From Bacteroidota bacterium (GTDB lineage: Bacteria > Bacteroidota > Rhodothermia > Rhodothermales > Rubricoccaceae), in NCBI GenBank assembly GCA_022564455.1, contig JADFLK010000003.1, positions 1-20,672 on the forward strand: a DNA stretch of 20,672 nt, given 5' to 3'. The notes below the pieces were generated by a model. That model did not search any database. It was not told the origin of the DNA and saw nothing but the letters and a program-made list of their open reading frames with translations. Shown here in pieces: positions 1 through 7,501 of the stretch (position 1 is its first letter; every line of letters begins with the position of its first letter). A program made the translations under genes and the position numbers.

Positions 1-1
1 G

Positions 2-958
2 CATGATGCCATACCGCCGGGGGGCGGCAGCCCGGGATCGGATCCCCACTTTACCGTCGAGGACTTGATTGAGCGTTACGACATGGATTTTGCTGTTTTA
101 GTGGGCGAGTCAAGTCACTTGGCCATTTCCAATCTGGCTAATCCTAATTGGGCCGCCGCCTTAGCCTCTGCCTACAACGACAGGATGATCAACCGCTGGT
201 TTTCGGCAGACGAGCGCTTCCTGGGGTCCATATTCGTTGCTACTCAGGACCCTGAGACGGCTGCCCGTGAGATTGAACGGGTCGCGGACCATCCCCAGTT
301 TGTGCAAGTGGCCCTTGGATCGGGAACGCGCTTCCCATATGGGCAACGCTATTATCATCCCATCTATGCTACCGCCGAACGCCACGGCCTTCCCATAGCC
401 ATCCATCCCTTCACAGAAGGAGCCGGCATAGCGTATGCACCCACCGCCGCCGGATATCCCTCGCACTATATCGAATTTCACACATGCATTCCGGGAAGTC
501 TTCAGGTGCACCTGGTCAGCATGATCTGCGAAGGGATTTTCGAGACGTTTCCCGGACTCAAGCTCGTTATCATGGAAGGAGGCATCAGCTGGCTCCCCAG
601 CCTGCTCTGGCGCTTAGACAAAAACTGGAAGTCACTGCGTAGCGAGGTACCCTGGGTAAAACGCAAGCCCAGTCACTATGCAGCAGATCATGTGCGTCTG
701 ACGACCCAGCCACTCGAAGAGCCGGAGCACCCCCGACACCTGCGACAGATTCTCGACATGTTTCCGGCAGAGCGGATGCTGATGTTCTCCAGCGATTATC
801 CCCACTGGGATTCTGACAATCCCACGCGGGTCTTATCGCACTTTCCGAAAGACATGCAACGGCGTATTTCCGCGGAGAATGCACGACAGCTTTACGGGTT
901 GCCGGATCATGTACGCCGCGCGGATCCAGCTCCGGTGGCATCGCCTCCACAGCCTTGA
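2..958 (+). CDS. Amidohydrolase (Amidohydro_2 / ACMSD-like), 5'-truncated by window edge
   Basis: The reading frame is open from the first bases of the window, so the N-terminus lies outside it. A TTG at 65 is only an internal codon, because the 21 codons before it are in frame and read plausibly (ending FTVEDLIERYDMDFAVLVG). The visible part resembles the metal-dependent TIM-barrel hydrolases and decarboxylases of the Amidohydro_2 family. Typical stretches are LPIAIHPF (metal-ligand-type His), LKLVIMEGGISWLP followed by LLWRLD, and near the C-terminus MFSSDYPHWD, whose Asp is the usual catalytic or metal residue. The tail after YGLPDHV is Pro/Ala-rich and looks dispensable. It ends 12 bp before a Rieske gene on the same strand, a pairing that suggests a shared pathway, perhaps aromatic or other ring-compound turnover. 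The substrate cannot be told. The family call is fairly sure; the reaction is not. Confidence 0.8.
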   Translation, partial: HDAIPPGGGSPGSDPHFTVEDLIERYDMDFAVLVGESSHLAISNLANPNWAAALASAYNDRMINRWFSADERFLGSIFVATQDPETAAREIERVADHPQFVQVALGSGTRFPYGQRYYHPIYATAERHGLPIAIHPFTEGAGIAYAPTAAGYPSHYIEFHTCIPGSLQVHLVSMICEGIFETFPGLKLVIMEGGISWLPSLLWRLDKNWKSLRSEVPWVKRKPSHYAADHVRLTTQPLEEPEHPRHLRQILDMFPAERMLMFSSDYPHWDSDNPTRVLSHFPKDMQRRISAENARQLYGLPDHVRRADPAPVASPPQP

Positions 959-970
959 CAGGAGGACGGT

Positions 971-1321
971 ATGGCGCGGCACGTAATCGGTACGGTGGAC
1001 GAGATTCCTCCTGGACTACGCAAGCTGGTGACCATCAAGGGACGCTCGATCGGCGTTTTTAACGTGGGGGGAGCGTATCACGCCGTTCGCAACCTGTGTC
1101 CGCACCAGGGGGCACCGCTTTGCCTCGGCTTGGTCGGGGGTACGGCCCTGCCGTCCCAGCCAGGAGCATACGTTTGGGGCCGAGACGGCGAAATCCTGCG
1201 TTGCCCCTGGCATGGGTGGGAGTTCGACCTGTTGACAGGGAGAGCACTGTTCGATCCACACGTCCGCGTGAAAACCTATGCGGTTGAAGTCCAAGGCGAC
1301 CAGCTGGTCCTGATTTCATAG
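971..1321 (+). CDS. Small Rieske [2Fe-2S] protein, ferredoxin type
   Basis: This 116-residue soluble protein has the two Rieske cluster boxes: C43-P-H45 (in NLCPHQGAPLC) and C78-P-W-H81 (in CPWHGWEFD). Two Cys and two His would bind one [2Fe-2S] cluster. There is no signal peptide, membrane segment or oxygenase catalytic domain, so it is a ferredoxin-like electron carrier or a small regulatory subunit, not a full oxygenase. The spacing between boxes (about 32 residues between H45 and C78) is longer than the 16-19 usual in classic Rieske ferredoxins. The extra stretch is GLVGGTALPSQPGAYVWG. The ATG at 971 has a strong AGGAGG 5-10 bp upstream. It lies between the amidohydrolase and the glycosyltransferase and is probably cotranscribed with the former. 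The partner oxygenase or reductase is not in the window. Confidence 0.88.
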   Translation: MARHVIGTVDEIPPGLRKLVTIKGRSIGVFNVGGAYHAVRNLCPHQGAPLCLGLVGGTALPSQPGAYVWGRDGEILRCPWHGWEFDLLTGRALFDPHVRVKTYAVEVQGDQLVLIS

Positions 1322-1330
1322 GATAGCTCC

Positions 1331-2320
1331 ATGATCCCGATCGTCTCGGTAATCATTCCAACCTATAACGGCGAAGCCTACATCGAACAGGCCATCGCCT
1401 CGGTTCTGGCACAATCCGAAACCGGGCTCGAATTGATCATTGTGGACGACGCCTCCTCCGATCACACGGTGACGTGTATCGAGCGTTTCTCCGATTCGCG
1501 GCTTCACCTATTCGAAAACGAAAAAAATCTGGGAGGCGGTGCGGCGCGGAACGTTGGTATGCGCCATGCACGGGGAGAATGGATTGCTTTCCTCGACCAT
1601 GATGACTGGTACGCGGAGGATCGCCTGGCACGTTTACTTGACTATGCCCGGCACTACGACGTCGACATGATCGCCGACAACATCCAATTTGTAGATCTTC
1701 ACCAGCCTGCAGGCTCGGACGGAACCACGGCGCGATTCCACTCGGCCGGGACACTGTTTTTCGATAAGATGGTTCAGTCGCTGCCACGCACGATTTCGGC
1801 CGCAGAGTTCATACTAGGTAATCGTCCGGGTCCTCGGAATCCGTGCTTAGGGTTGATCAAGCCTATTTTTCGCCGATCGTTCATTGAGCGGCACGGGCTA
1901 CACTGGTACGCAGGTGTGGCGTTCGGCGACACGAGCTGCTATCTGCAATGTCTGGCGGTGGGAGGGCGTCTGTTGTTAGTGCCGGAGGCAACCTACAACT
2001 ATCGTAGACATCATGACGGGCTAACGGGCTCAACGGATGTGCTAGATATGTTGAACCTGAGAGCAAAGCAAAATAAGCGGCTAATGCTAGAGTACGCGGG
2101 AAGCGAACAGGAACTGGTTAGGGCGCTTGAGACCAGACAGAGAGCCATTGAGCGGGCCGTACGTCACGAGCAAATGAAGCGGCGTCTTCAGCGAGCGGCT
2201 TATATGGAGGCTGCACTCGCCGTTAGAGAACTTCCGGCCTTTGCATCCTATTTGGGGGAAGAGAAATGGTCACGGCTGAGAGGCCGGTTGAACAGAGCCT
2301 TCAAGCACATCCGAGCATGA
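1331..2320 (+). CDS. Glycosyltransferase family 2 (GT-A fold)
   Basis: The 329-residue protein opens with the GT2 signature SVIIPTYNGEAYIEQAIASV, then LIIVDDASSDHT (nucleotide binding). FLDHDDW at about residues 89-95 supplies the DxD-like metal and sugar-nucleotide site. The C-terminal third is rich in Arg, Lys and Glu, probably helical, with no clear membrane segment, so the enzyme is cytoplasmic or peripheral. Members transfer a sugar from a nucleotide sugar to a polysaccharide, lipid or protein acceptor; donor and acceptor are unknown here. The ATG at 1331 has AGGA about 7 bp upstream and starts 9 bp after the Rieske stop, which suggests cotranscription although a functional link is not obvious. 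No polysaccharide genes are adjacent in the window. Confidence 0.88.
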   Translation: MIPIVSVIIPTYNGEAYIEQAIASVLAQSETGLELIIVDDASSDHTVTCIERFSDSRLHLFENEKNLGGGAARNVGMRHARGEWIAFLDHDDWYAEDRLARLLDYARHYDVDMIADNIQFVDLHQPAGSDGTTARFHSAGTLFFDKMVQSLPRTISAAEFILGNRPGPRNPCLGLIKPIFRRSFIERHGLHWYAGVAFGDTSCYLQCLAVGGRLLLVPEATYNYRRHHDGLTGSTDVLDMLNLRAKQNKRLMLEYAGSEQELVRALETRQRAIERAVRHEQMKRRLQRAAYMEAALAVRELPAFASYLGEEKWSRLRGRLNRAFKHIRA

Positions 2321-2346
2321 GCACGCTTTTGCTTTGTACCCTGTAG

Positions 2347-2514
2347 TGCTTTTCCAAATGCCTTATAGAACCTCAGCACGTAGTCATCAACCGGGGGAGC
2401 CTGACTGGAGGCCTTTCCGATATTGGCACGTACGCGATCGTCGAGCCCCGCGCCGACATTGCCCAGAATATGTGCATCCTAAGGAGGCCGTTGAAATACG
2501 TGCTTTGTCACTGA
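2347..2514 (+). pseudogene. Possible stub of a left-handed beta-helix (hexapeptide) protein
   Basis: This frame runs without a stop between a TAG at 2344 and a TGA at 2512. It contains DIGTYAIVEPRADIAQNMCI, which reads like hexapeptide-repeat acyltransferase sequence. There is no start codon with an RBS. The resemblance stops near 2478, exactly where the MITE-like element begins, so this could be a gene remnant cut by that insertion. The match is short and may be chance. Confidence 0.2.
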
Positions 2515-2638
2515 GGTGCATTGACGTCAATCGAGAACCCCTGATCTAAACAGGCCTCCAGGCAATCAACTCGACCTCCCCCAGCCCCTCCTGTCCAGGA
2601 GGGGAGCTTGATGATCGGTATTTCAACAGCCTCTTAGG
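2478..2638. mobile_element. MITE-like element with about 21-bp terminal inverted repeats
   Basis: The left end (2478-2499) and the reverse complement of the right end (2618-2638) agree over about 21 bp. They share CCTAAG, then AGGC, then GTTGAAATAC, with one single-base indel and one C/T change. The 161-bp span holds no credible gene and has an internal perfect hairpin. Size, inverted termini and lack of coding capacity fit a non-autonomous transposon relic. I could not find a convincing target-site duplication. It lies in the gap between the convergent glycosyltransferase and NRPS genes. The rest of this gap (2321-2477 and 2639-2689) shows nothing I can name beyond the possible gene stub. 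Confidence 0.55.
2585..2604. repeat. Perfect hairpin inside the MITE-like element
   Basis: CCCCTCCTG and CAGGAGGGG form a perfect 9-bp inverted repeat separated by TC, so in practice an 8-bp stem with a 4-base loop. No T-run follows on either strand, so it is unlikely to be an intrinsic terminator by itself. It is probably part of the repeat element. Confidence 0.6.
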
Positions 2639-2689
2639 GAGCTCGCATGAAGCCAAAAGCTCAGGCACCTGTCTAGCAGTTCTCCAGCG

Positions 2690-5600
2690 TCACCGGCCGC
2701 ACAGGTCGAGCAAATCGAACAGTTGCGCACGGAAGTCGTTCGCTAGTTTGCGAATCGTTTCGCGATGATGAATTTTGCCGCTATAGATGAATTTGACATT
2801 GAGCATATTCTTGTTCAACGAGGCTCTCACGGAGAGCGGATGATCCCGTTTCCCTCGTGGACTGTGCGTTTCCCCATGATCCGCATCTGACACGAGGAAC
2901 AGATCATCATTGCTGTGTCGAACCGCCCGTCCCTCATAATTGAACAGAACTTCCGCACGTGGAAAATATTCCAACGAGGCCTTGGCAGTCTCGTTGTCGG
3001 TCATGAATCGAACTGCTTCAAATGTCCATCCTTTACTCCAGTAGTTTCTCAATTGACGAGTTATCGACTTCATCTTTTGCAATGAATCTGTCGCGCTCGC
3101 ATCCAACACCATCGGCATGTAGTAGAGAAACATGCCGACGGCGCCAGAAGGATTTACGGTGTCCGGAAGCACTTGTCTGCCGTGCCTGAGAATATCAACT
3201 AACACTGCCCTCGAGCCGGTCCAGTTCGAGACGACATCATGTAGAGCTGAAAGAAGCAATTCGTGGGTCGCATATCCAGCGTTGTGCGCCGTCAGCAGAG
3301 TTCCAACGACATTACATTCGATCGATATTACACGCGCCGCGGCATTACAGTTGTCGTTCGTCGTCGGCGCGTAATCTCTGGGTAGATTAGTGACGTCTCG
3401 CCAACGCATCTTCGACCACTGCTCTGCAGCATTGATGGTTGTTTGCGTATTCGCGAGAGTTCTCAGACGATCGCAAAACATCTGATATGAATAGCCACGG
3501 TCAAAGGACGTGATCATTTCACCACTCTTGAGTCTCTCGTATGCCTGCCCTAATTCACGAAGCACCCGTTGTAAGGACACTGGGTCCATGACCATGTGAT
3601 GTGCAATCAGAACGAAGTGATCGCTATCTCTATCGGAAACTTGAAAATGCGCGAGGCGTAGCATCGGTCCTTTCTTGAGATCGAGGCTCTCCTGCAATTC
3701 CTGCGATTTCTTGAGAATAATGTTTTCAGCATCGGATGACTGTAGTTCTGCAAAGTCGAAATGAACGTATGCGCTAACCGTCTCCGCACTGATAAAATCC
3801 TCGGTAGCGGGGCCGACGTGTTGTCGCCAGCCCGCAGCCGATTTCTCGAAGCGAAGCCTGAGCGCATCGTGCCTCCCGATGACAACCGCGAGCGCCCGCC
3901 TCAAAAGGTCGGGTTCTATCGCCGTCGCGGATACGAAACACACAGAGAGGTTCCAGTGATGTGGGTCTGGTGAGTCCCTCCGAAGGAACCGGGTCTGGCT
4001 CGGCATGAGCGGTACGATCGCGCCTTGAACGGTGTTCAGGCTGGTCGAACTAAGAGCGACGGCCCGACTGCCCGCCAGCTCTCGTATTGTCGGCTGGTCG
4101 TAAAGCTGCTGCATGCTCAGCTGCAGGCCCGCGTCCTCTGCGAGCCAAACGATAGTTGCGGCCGTCAATGAATCTCCCCCGAGGTCGAGGAAATTGTCGA
4201 GCACGCCAATCGCATCGAGCGAGAACGCTTGTTGCCATATTTTCGTCAGTTTCCTTTCCCGATCCGTCCGCGGCGGAACGTTCGGGCACATCAGGTTTAA
4301 GCGATCCCGATTCGGTTCGGACAGCTTTCTTCTGTCCAACTTGCCGTCGGACGTCAACGGCATGTCATCCAGCACCAGGAAGAATGTCGGTATCTGATGT
4401 ACGGCGAAAATCCGGCCAAGGCGTCTGCGAAGGTCGCCTACGCCTGGCAACTCTGCCCGTTGTGGTACGAGGTAGGCGACCAGTCGTGGTTCCCCTTGCG
4501 CATCCTTCCACGGTTGTATGACGGCGTCCCGTATTTCCTCCATGTTTCGCAACGCGCCTTCGATTGCCGCCGTATCGACTCTCTGGCCGCGGATCTTCGT
4601 TTGAAAGTCATTACGGCCGACGTATTCGATACATCCGTCGGCGTGCACACGGCCAAGATCACCACTATGGTAGTCGCGCAAATCAGGAACGTCCGGATGC
4701 AGCCGAAACTTTTTCTGCGTCAAATCCGGTTGATTCCAATAACCCAACGCCAAATATTTGCTTCTGACGACTATCTCTCCAAGCTCTCCGCAGACAACGT
4801 CTTCCCCTGCATCGTTGACTATCCGGACATCCATATCGATAACCGAATAACCGATAGGTACGCTGTTAAAAGGAATCTTGGTGTTGTGATCAATGAAGTA
4901 TTGCCTGACGATCCCACACTCCGTCGCACCGAGTCCGTTCACGAGACTACAGTGACGCTCGAATCTCTCTCGATAATGTTCGACGTCAGAAAGGCTTGCT
5001 TCGTCTCCCTCCAGTCGGATGATCCGGAGATGCGGGTACGAGCCGGCCGGCATTCTGAGGTGACGGAATATCGAAGGAACCGAGTGAAAGATCGTTACGT
5101 TTTGCCGACGAATCCAGGCATCCAGGCTGTTCAATCCGTGCCGGCGCAGGTCATAGGGCAACAGGGTCGCACCATTGAGAAGAGCCGCAAACATGCTTGA
5201 GACGGTGCCACTGAAGTTAGGTGACTGGACCATGCTGAGACGATCGTCCTGCGCAATCTTCAGCGACGTTGTGTACCTCATGACGTTGTGCATCACATTT
5301 CGATGGCAGTCAACGACACCCTTAGGTCGGCCTGTCGATCCCGAGGTATAGAAAATATAGATTGGCGACAACGGGTCTCTCGTTACGCCTGGTTCATCGT
5401 CGCAACCATCTCCGAGGAGTTCGTCCACATTGACGATATTCGCCCCGGAAGCGAGTACAGCACGGGCGACACCCGCTGTGGAACTGCTGCAGATCGCCAA
5501 AGAGGGGCCGCAGTCTTTCACTATTAATCTCAATTGTGACAGCGACATGTCCGGATCCAGCGGAACGTAGATTTTACCGGCCTTGACGACGGCCAAAGTG

Positions 5601-5812
5601 GCGGCCACGCTTGCCACTCCTTGGTGCAAAAACAGAACAACCGGATGCGAATCGGACCCCGATCGGTCAACAAGAACATGCGCGATTCGATTTGCCGTCG
5701 CGTTCAGATCAGCATACGTAAGTAATGCCGAGTCGGTATCTACAGCGATGCGCTCTTCACCCTTGTCGACCTTTGCAGCGAAGGCATCCGATATTGTTTG
5801 ATGTAGATTCAT
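2690..5812 (-). CDS. Single-module NRPS: adenylation, carrier, E/C-like domain
   Basis: About 1,040 residues with A-T-E layout and size as in the initiation modules TycA/GrsA (about 1,090). A domain: FYTSGSTGRPKG near 155-166, NGLGATE near 292-298, YHSGDLGR near 381, A10 lysine in SDGKLDR (K491). Carrier: FLDLGGDSL with phosphopantetheine Ser548. The last domain starts like an epimerisation domain (PDPHHWNLSV), has HHMVMD at 738-743 and ends with FNYEGR. Oddities: the usual Asp in FDxSVWE that binds the substrate alpha-amino group is Ser (NFSGTVSSMF), and the E-type EGHGRE motif reads LRHGRQ, losing its Glu. No thioesterase, second module, MbtH or docking tail is seen. ATG at 5812 is preferred over in-frame TTG at 5830; neither has a clear RBS. 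It lies 87 bp after puuD. Base composition looks more AT-rich than its neighbours, perhaps from transfer. Product unknown. Confidence 0.9.
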   Translation of the reverse strand: MNLHQTISDAFAAKVDKGEERIAVDTDSALLTYADLNATANRIAHVLVDRSGSDSHPVVLFLHQGVASVAATLAVVKAGKIYVPLDPDMSLSQLRLIVKDCGPSLAICSSSTAGVARAVLASGANIVNVDELLGDGCDDEPGVTRDPLSPIYIFYTSGSTGRPKGVVDCHRNVMHNVMRYTTSLKIAQDDRLSMVQSPNFSGTVSSMFAALLNGATLLPYDLRRHGLNSLDAWIRRQNVTIFHSVPSIFRHLRMPAGSYPHLRIIRLEGDEASLSDVEHYRERFERHCSLVNGLGATECGIVRQYFIDHNTKIPFNSVPIGYSVIDMDVRIVNDAGEDVVCGELGEIVVRSKYLALGYWNQPDLTQKKFRLHPDVPDLRDYHSGDLGRVHADGCIEYVGRNDFQTKIRGQRVDTAAIEGALRNMEEIRDAVIQPWKDAQGEPRLVAYLVPQRAELPGVGDLRRRLGRIFAVHQIPTFFLVLDDMPLTSDGKLDRRKLSEPNRDRLNLMCPNVPPRTDRERKLTKIWQQAFSLDAIGVLDNFLDLGGDSLTAATIVWLAEDAGLQLSMQQLYDQPTIRELAGSRAVALSSTSLNTVQGAIVPLMPSQTRFLRRDSPDPHHWNLSVCFVSATAIEPDLLRRALAVVIGRHDALRLRFEKSAAGWRQHVGPATEDFISAETVSAYVHFDFAELQSSDAENIILKKSQELQESLDLKKGPMLRLAHFQVSDRDSDHFVLIAHHMVMDPVSLQRVLRELGQAYERLKSGEMITSFDRGYSYQMFCDRLRTLANTQTTINAAEQWSKMRWRDVTNLPRDYAPTTNDNCNAAARVISIECNVVGTLLTAHNAGYATHELLLSALHDVVSNWTGSRAVLVDILRHGRQVLPDTVNPSGAVGMFLYYMPMVLDASATDSLQKMKSITRQLRNYWSKGWTFEAVRFMTDNETAKASLEYFPRAEVLFNYEGRAVRHSNDDLFLVSDADHGETHSPRGKRDHPLSVRASLNKNMLNVKFIYSGKIHHRETIRKLANDFRAQLFDLLDLCGR

Positions 5813-5899
5813 AAGACCATTCGCGAACAACGTTAACGTGTCTTTATTAGTGCTTGGAGGAGCTTCGACTTTCCGATACCTCCCAGAATATCGGCCACG

Positions 5900-7114
5900 C
5901 TATTCGCTCAACGATCGAATGTACGCTACCAGATGGTCTAGCTGCTCTTCTTGAAGAACGGTCGCATAGGGCGGCATCGCGGGAGCATAGCCCTTAACAA
6001 CACGTGCGGCGGACTCCTTGATCGATTCACGCACATAAGCTTCATCGGCAACGAGCGTAGTGCCATCTACAAACTCGCGCTCACGGCCCATCAGGCCATG
6101 CAAACTTGGTGCGATTGTTCCGCTCTGCGGCAGGTGGCAGGCCTGGCATCCCGTGGAGTTGAATAGTTGCCGGCCGGATTCGGCCTCTGGGCTCAGCTGG
6201 ACCGCCGTCTCGGCCCCTCCAAACACAGGAGGAATCGTGATCAAGGCATAAGTCAGCGCGGCTCCCGCGAGGAAGGTGACCAGGATGAGTTCCTTCCACC
6301 GCGGATTGGTCCGGTAGCTGTTCATCATGTGCTTGATGATGACGAGCCCCACGATGATCACGGCGACAATGGGAATACTCCGGTCGCTCGCATACGTCGA
6401 CGGGAAGTGAGCGCTGAGCATGAGAAAGATGACGGGGAACGTGATGTAGTGGTTATGCAGCGAGCGGGTCTTGGCCTGTTTCCCCAGCTTCAAATTGTGT
6501 GGCTTCCCCTCCCGCAAGGCATCCATCATCTTCTTCTGGTTCGTCATGATGTGGAAGAACACGTTCGCGCTCATCATCGTGCCGAGCATCGCCCCCAGTT
6601 GCAGGTAGACCGCCCTACCGTTGAAGACTGTGTCCAGCCACGAGCCGTAGACGAGCAAGGCCACAAAACAAACCATCAATCCCGTTCGGCGGTAGTTGCG
6701 CAGCCGGCTCCGCCAGACCAGGTCGTAGAACAACCAGCCGCCGATCAGAGACGCGACACTGATCACCATCCCCATACTTCCCACCAGTTCCGTCTTGGAC
6801 GGATCCAGTAGCAGAGTTCCTCCCCGCGTGTAGAAAACGGATACCAGGAGGATGAAGCCGCTTATCCAGGTGGTGTAGGACTGCCACTTGAAAATGTGCA
6901 ACCGCGCCGGAATCTCATCTGGATTGACCACCCGCTTTTCCAAAAAGAATACCCCACCGCCATGAAGCATGTTCATGTGGCCGAGCGATCCACTGTTCCC
7001 CTCGTCTTCCAGCAGATTGATCTCGAACCACGTAAACAGCAGTGAATTCCCTATCCACATAATGGCAGCCACTATGTGGATAAAACGAAAAACGATATTA
7101 AACAATTCGATCAA
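5900..7114 (-). CDS. puuD: Urate hydroxylase PuuD, membrane protein with C-terminal cytochrome c domain
   Basis: The 404-residue protein has a polytopic N-terminal part of about 300 residues. It begins FRFIHIVAAIMWIGNSLLF and shows several further hydrophobic helices carrying His residues. A c-type cytochrome domain follows, with the heme site CQACH at 323-327 and a likely axial Met in APAMPPY (M380). This matches the integral membrane cytochrome c urate oxidase family, which oxidises urate to 5-hydroxyisourate and passes electrons to the respiratory chain without making hydrogen peroxide. The cytochrome domain should face the periplasm. The start is TTG at 7114; no other in-frame start exists before the stop at 7160. 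It follows uraH by 45 bp. No soluble uricase gene is present, so this enzyme fills the urate step of the operon. Confidence 0.93.
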   Translation of the reverse strand: MIELFNIVFRFIHIVAAIMWIGNSLLFTWFEINLLEDEGNSGSLGHMNMLHGGGVFFLEKRVVNPDEIPARLHIFKWQSYTTWISGFILLVSVFYTRGGTLLLDPSKTELVGSMGMVISVASLIGGWLFYDLVWRSRLRNYRRTGLMVCFVALLVYGSWLDTVFNGRAVYLQLGAMLGTMMSANVFFHIMTNQKKMMDALREGKPHNLKLGKQAKTRSLHNHYITFPVIFLMLSAHFPSTYASDRSIPIVAVIIVGLVIIKHMMNSYRTNPRWKELILVTFLAGAALTYALITIPPVFGGAETAVQLSPEAESGRQLFNSTGCQACHLPQSGTIAPSLHGLMGREREFVDGTTLVADEAYVRESIKESAARVVKGYAPAMPPYATVLQEEQLDHLVAYIRSLSE

Positions 7115-7159
7115 AACAGAATCTGTGAATGAGAGCCGACGCGCAACTCGAACCGGTGA

Positions 7160-7501
7160 TTAGCTCCCCCGATACGTCGAGTATCCGAACGCACTCAGCA
7201 GCAGCGGCACGTGGTAATGCTGGTCCGGATCGTGGATCTCGAACACGACCGAAACCTCCGGATAGAAGGCGGGCTGTTCCTGGAGCTGAAAATATTCGCG
7301 CACATCGAACGTGAGACGATACACGCCACGATCAATCGCCTCGTTTAGGAGGTCCACTATTCGCCCCTCTCCATCCGTGACGCCCCGGGCCAGTTCTCGC
7401 CAACTTCCTGATGCTTCTTGCAGGGCCAGGACCACAGCCACCCCGGCGGCCGGTCGGCCCTGAGACGTATCCAGTACATGGGTCGTAATCGGACTTTTCA
7501 T
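7160..7501 (-). CDS. uraH: 5-hydroxyisourate hydrolase (transthyretin-like)
   Basis: This 113-residue protein hydrolyses 5-hydroxyisourate to OHCU, the step after urate oxidation. The N-terminus SPITTHVLDTSQGRPAAGV carries the conserved His of the family. The middle has the conserved YRLTFDVREYF, then FYPEV and HYHVPLLLSAFGYSTYRGS. The C-terminal YRGS tetrapeptide is diagnostic of HIU hydrolases as opposed to transthyretin. The length is normal and there is no signal peptide, so it is cytoplasmic and likely a homotetramer. Its ATG overlaps the stop of the preceding gene as ATGA (7498-7501), suggesting translational coupling. It precedes puuD, whose product supplies its substrate. Confidence 0.97.
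   Translation of the reverse strand: MKSPITTHVLDTSQGRPAAGVAVVLALQEASGSWRELARGVTDGEGRIVDLLNEAIDRGVYRLTFDVREYFQLQEQPAFYPEVSVVFEIHDPDQHYHVPLLLSAFGYSTYRGS

Noticed and set aside
2334..2549. 71-codon plus-strand ORF after the glycosyltransferase
   Set aside because: It runs through the left end of the MITE-like element, has no RBS and no recognisable protein feature.
4397..5200. 267-codon plus-strand ORF inside the NRPS gene
   Set aside because: It lies fully antisense to conserved adenylation-domain motifs and has no family resemblance.
5833..5898. 21-residue GTG-started peptide (ADILGGIGKSKLLQALIKTR) between puuD and the NRPS
   Set aside because: It looks amphipathic and amusingly like a small antimicrobial peptide, but it has no RBS and such short frames are common by chance.
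6167..6811. 214-codon plus-strand ORF antisense to puuD
   Set aside because: It is His/Arg/Gln-rich shadow coding opposite conserved membrane helices, with no independent support.
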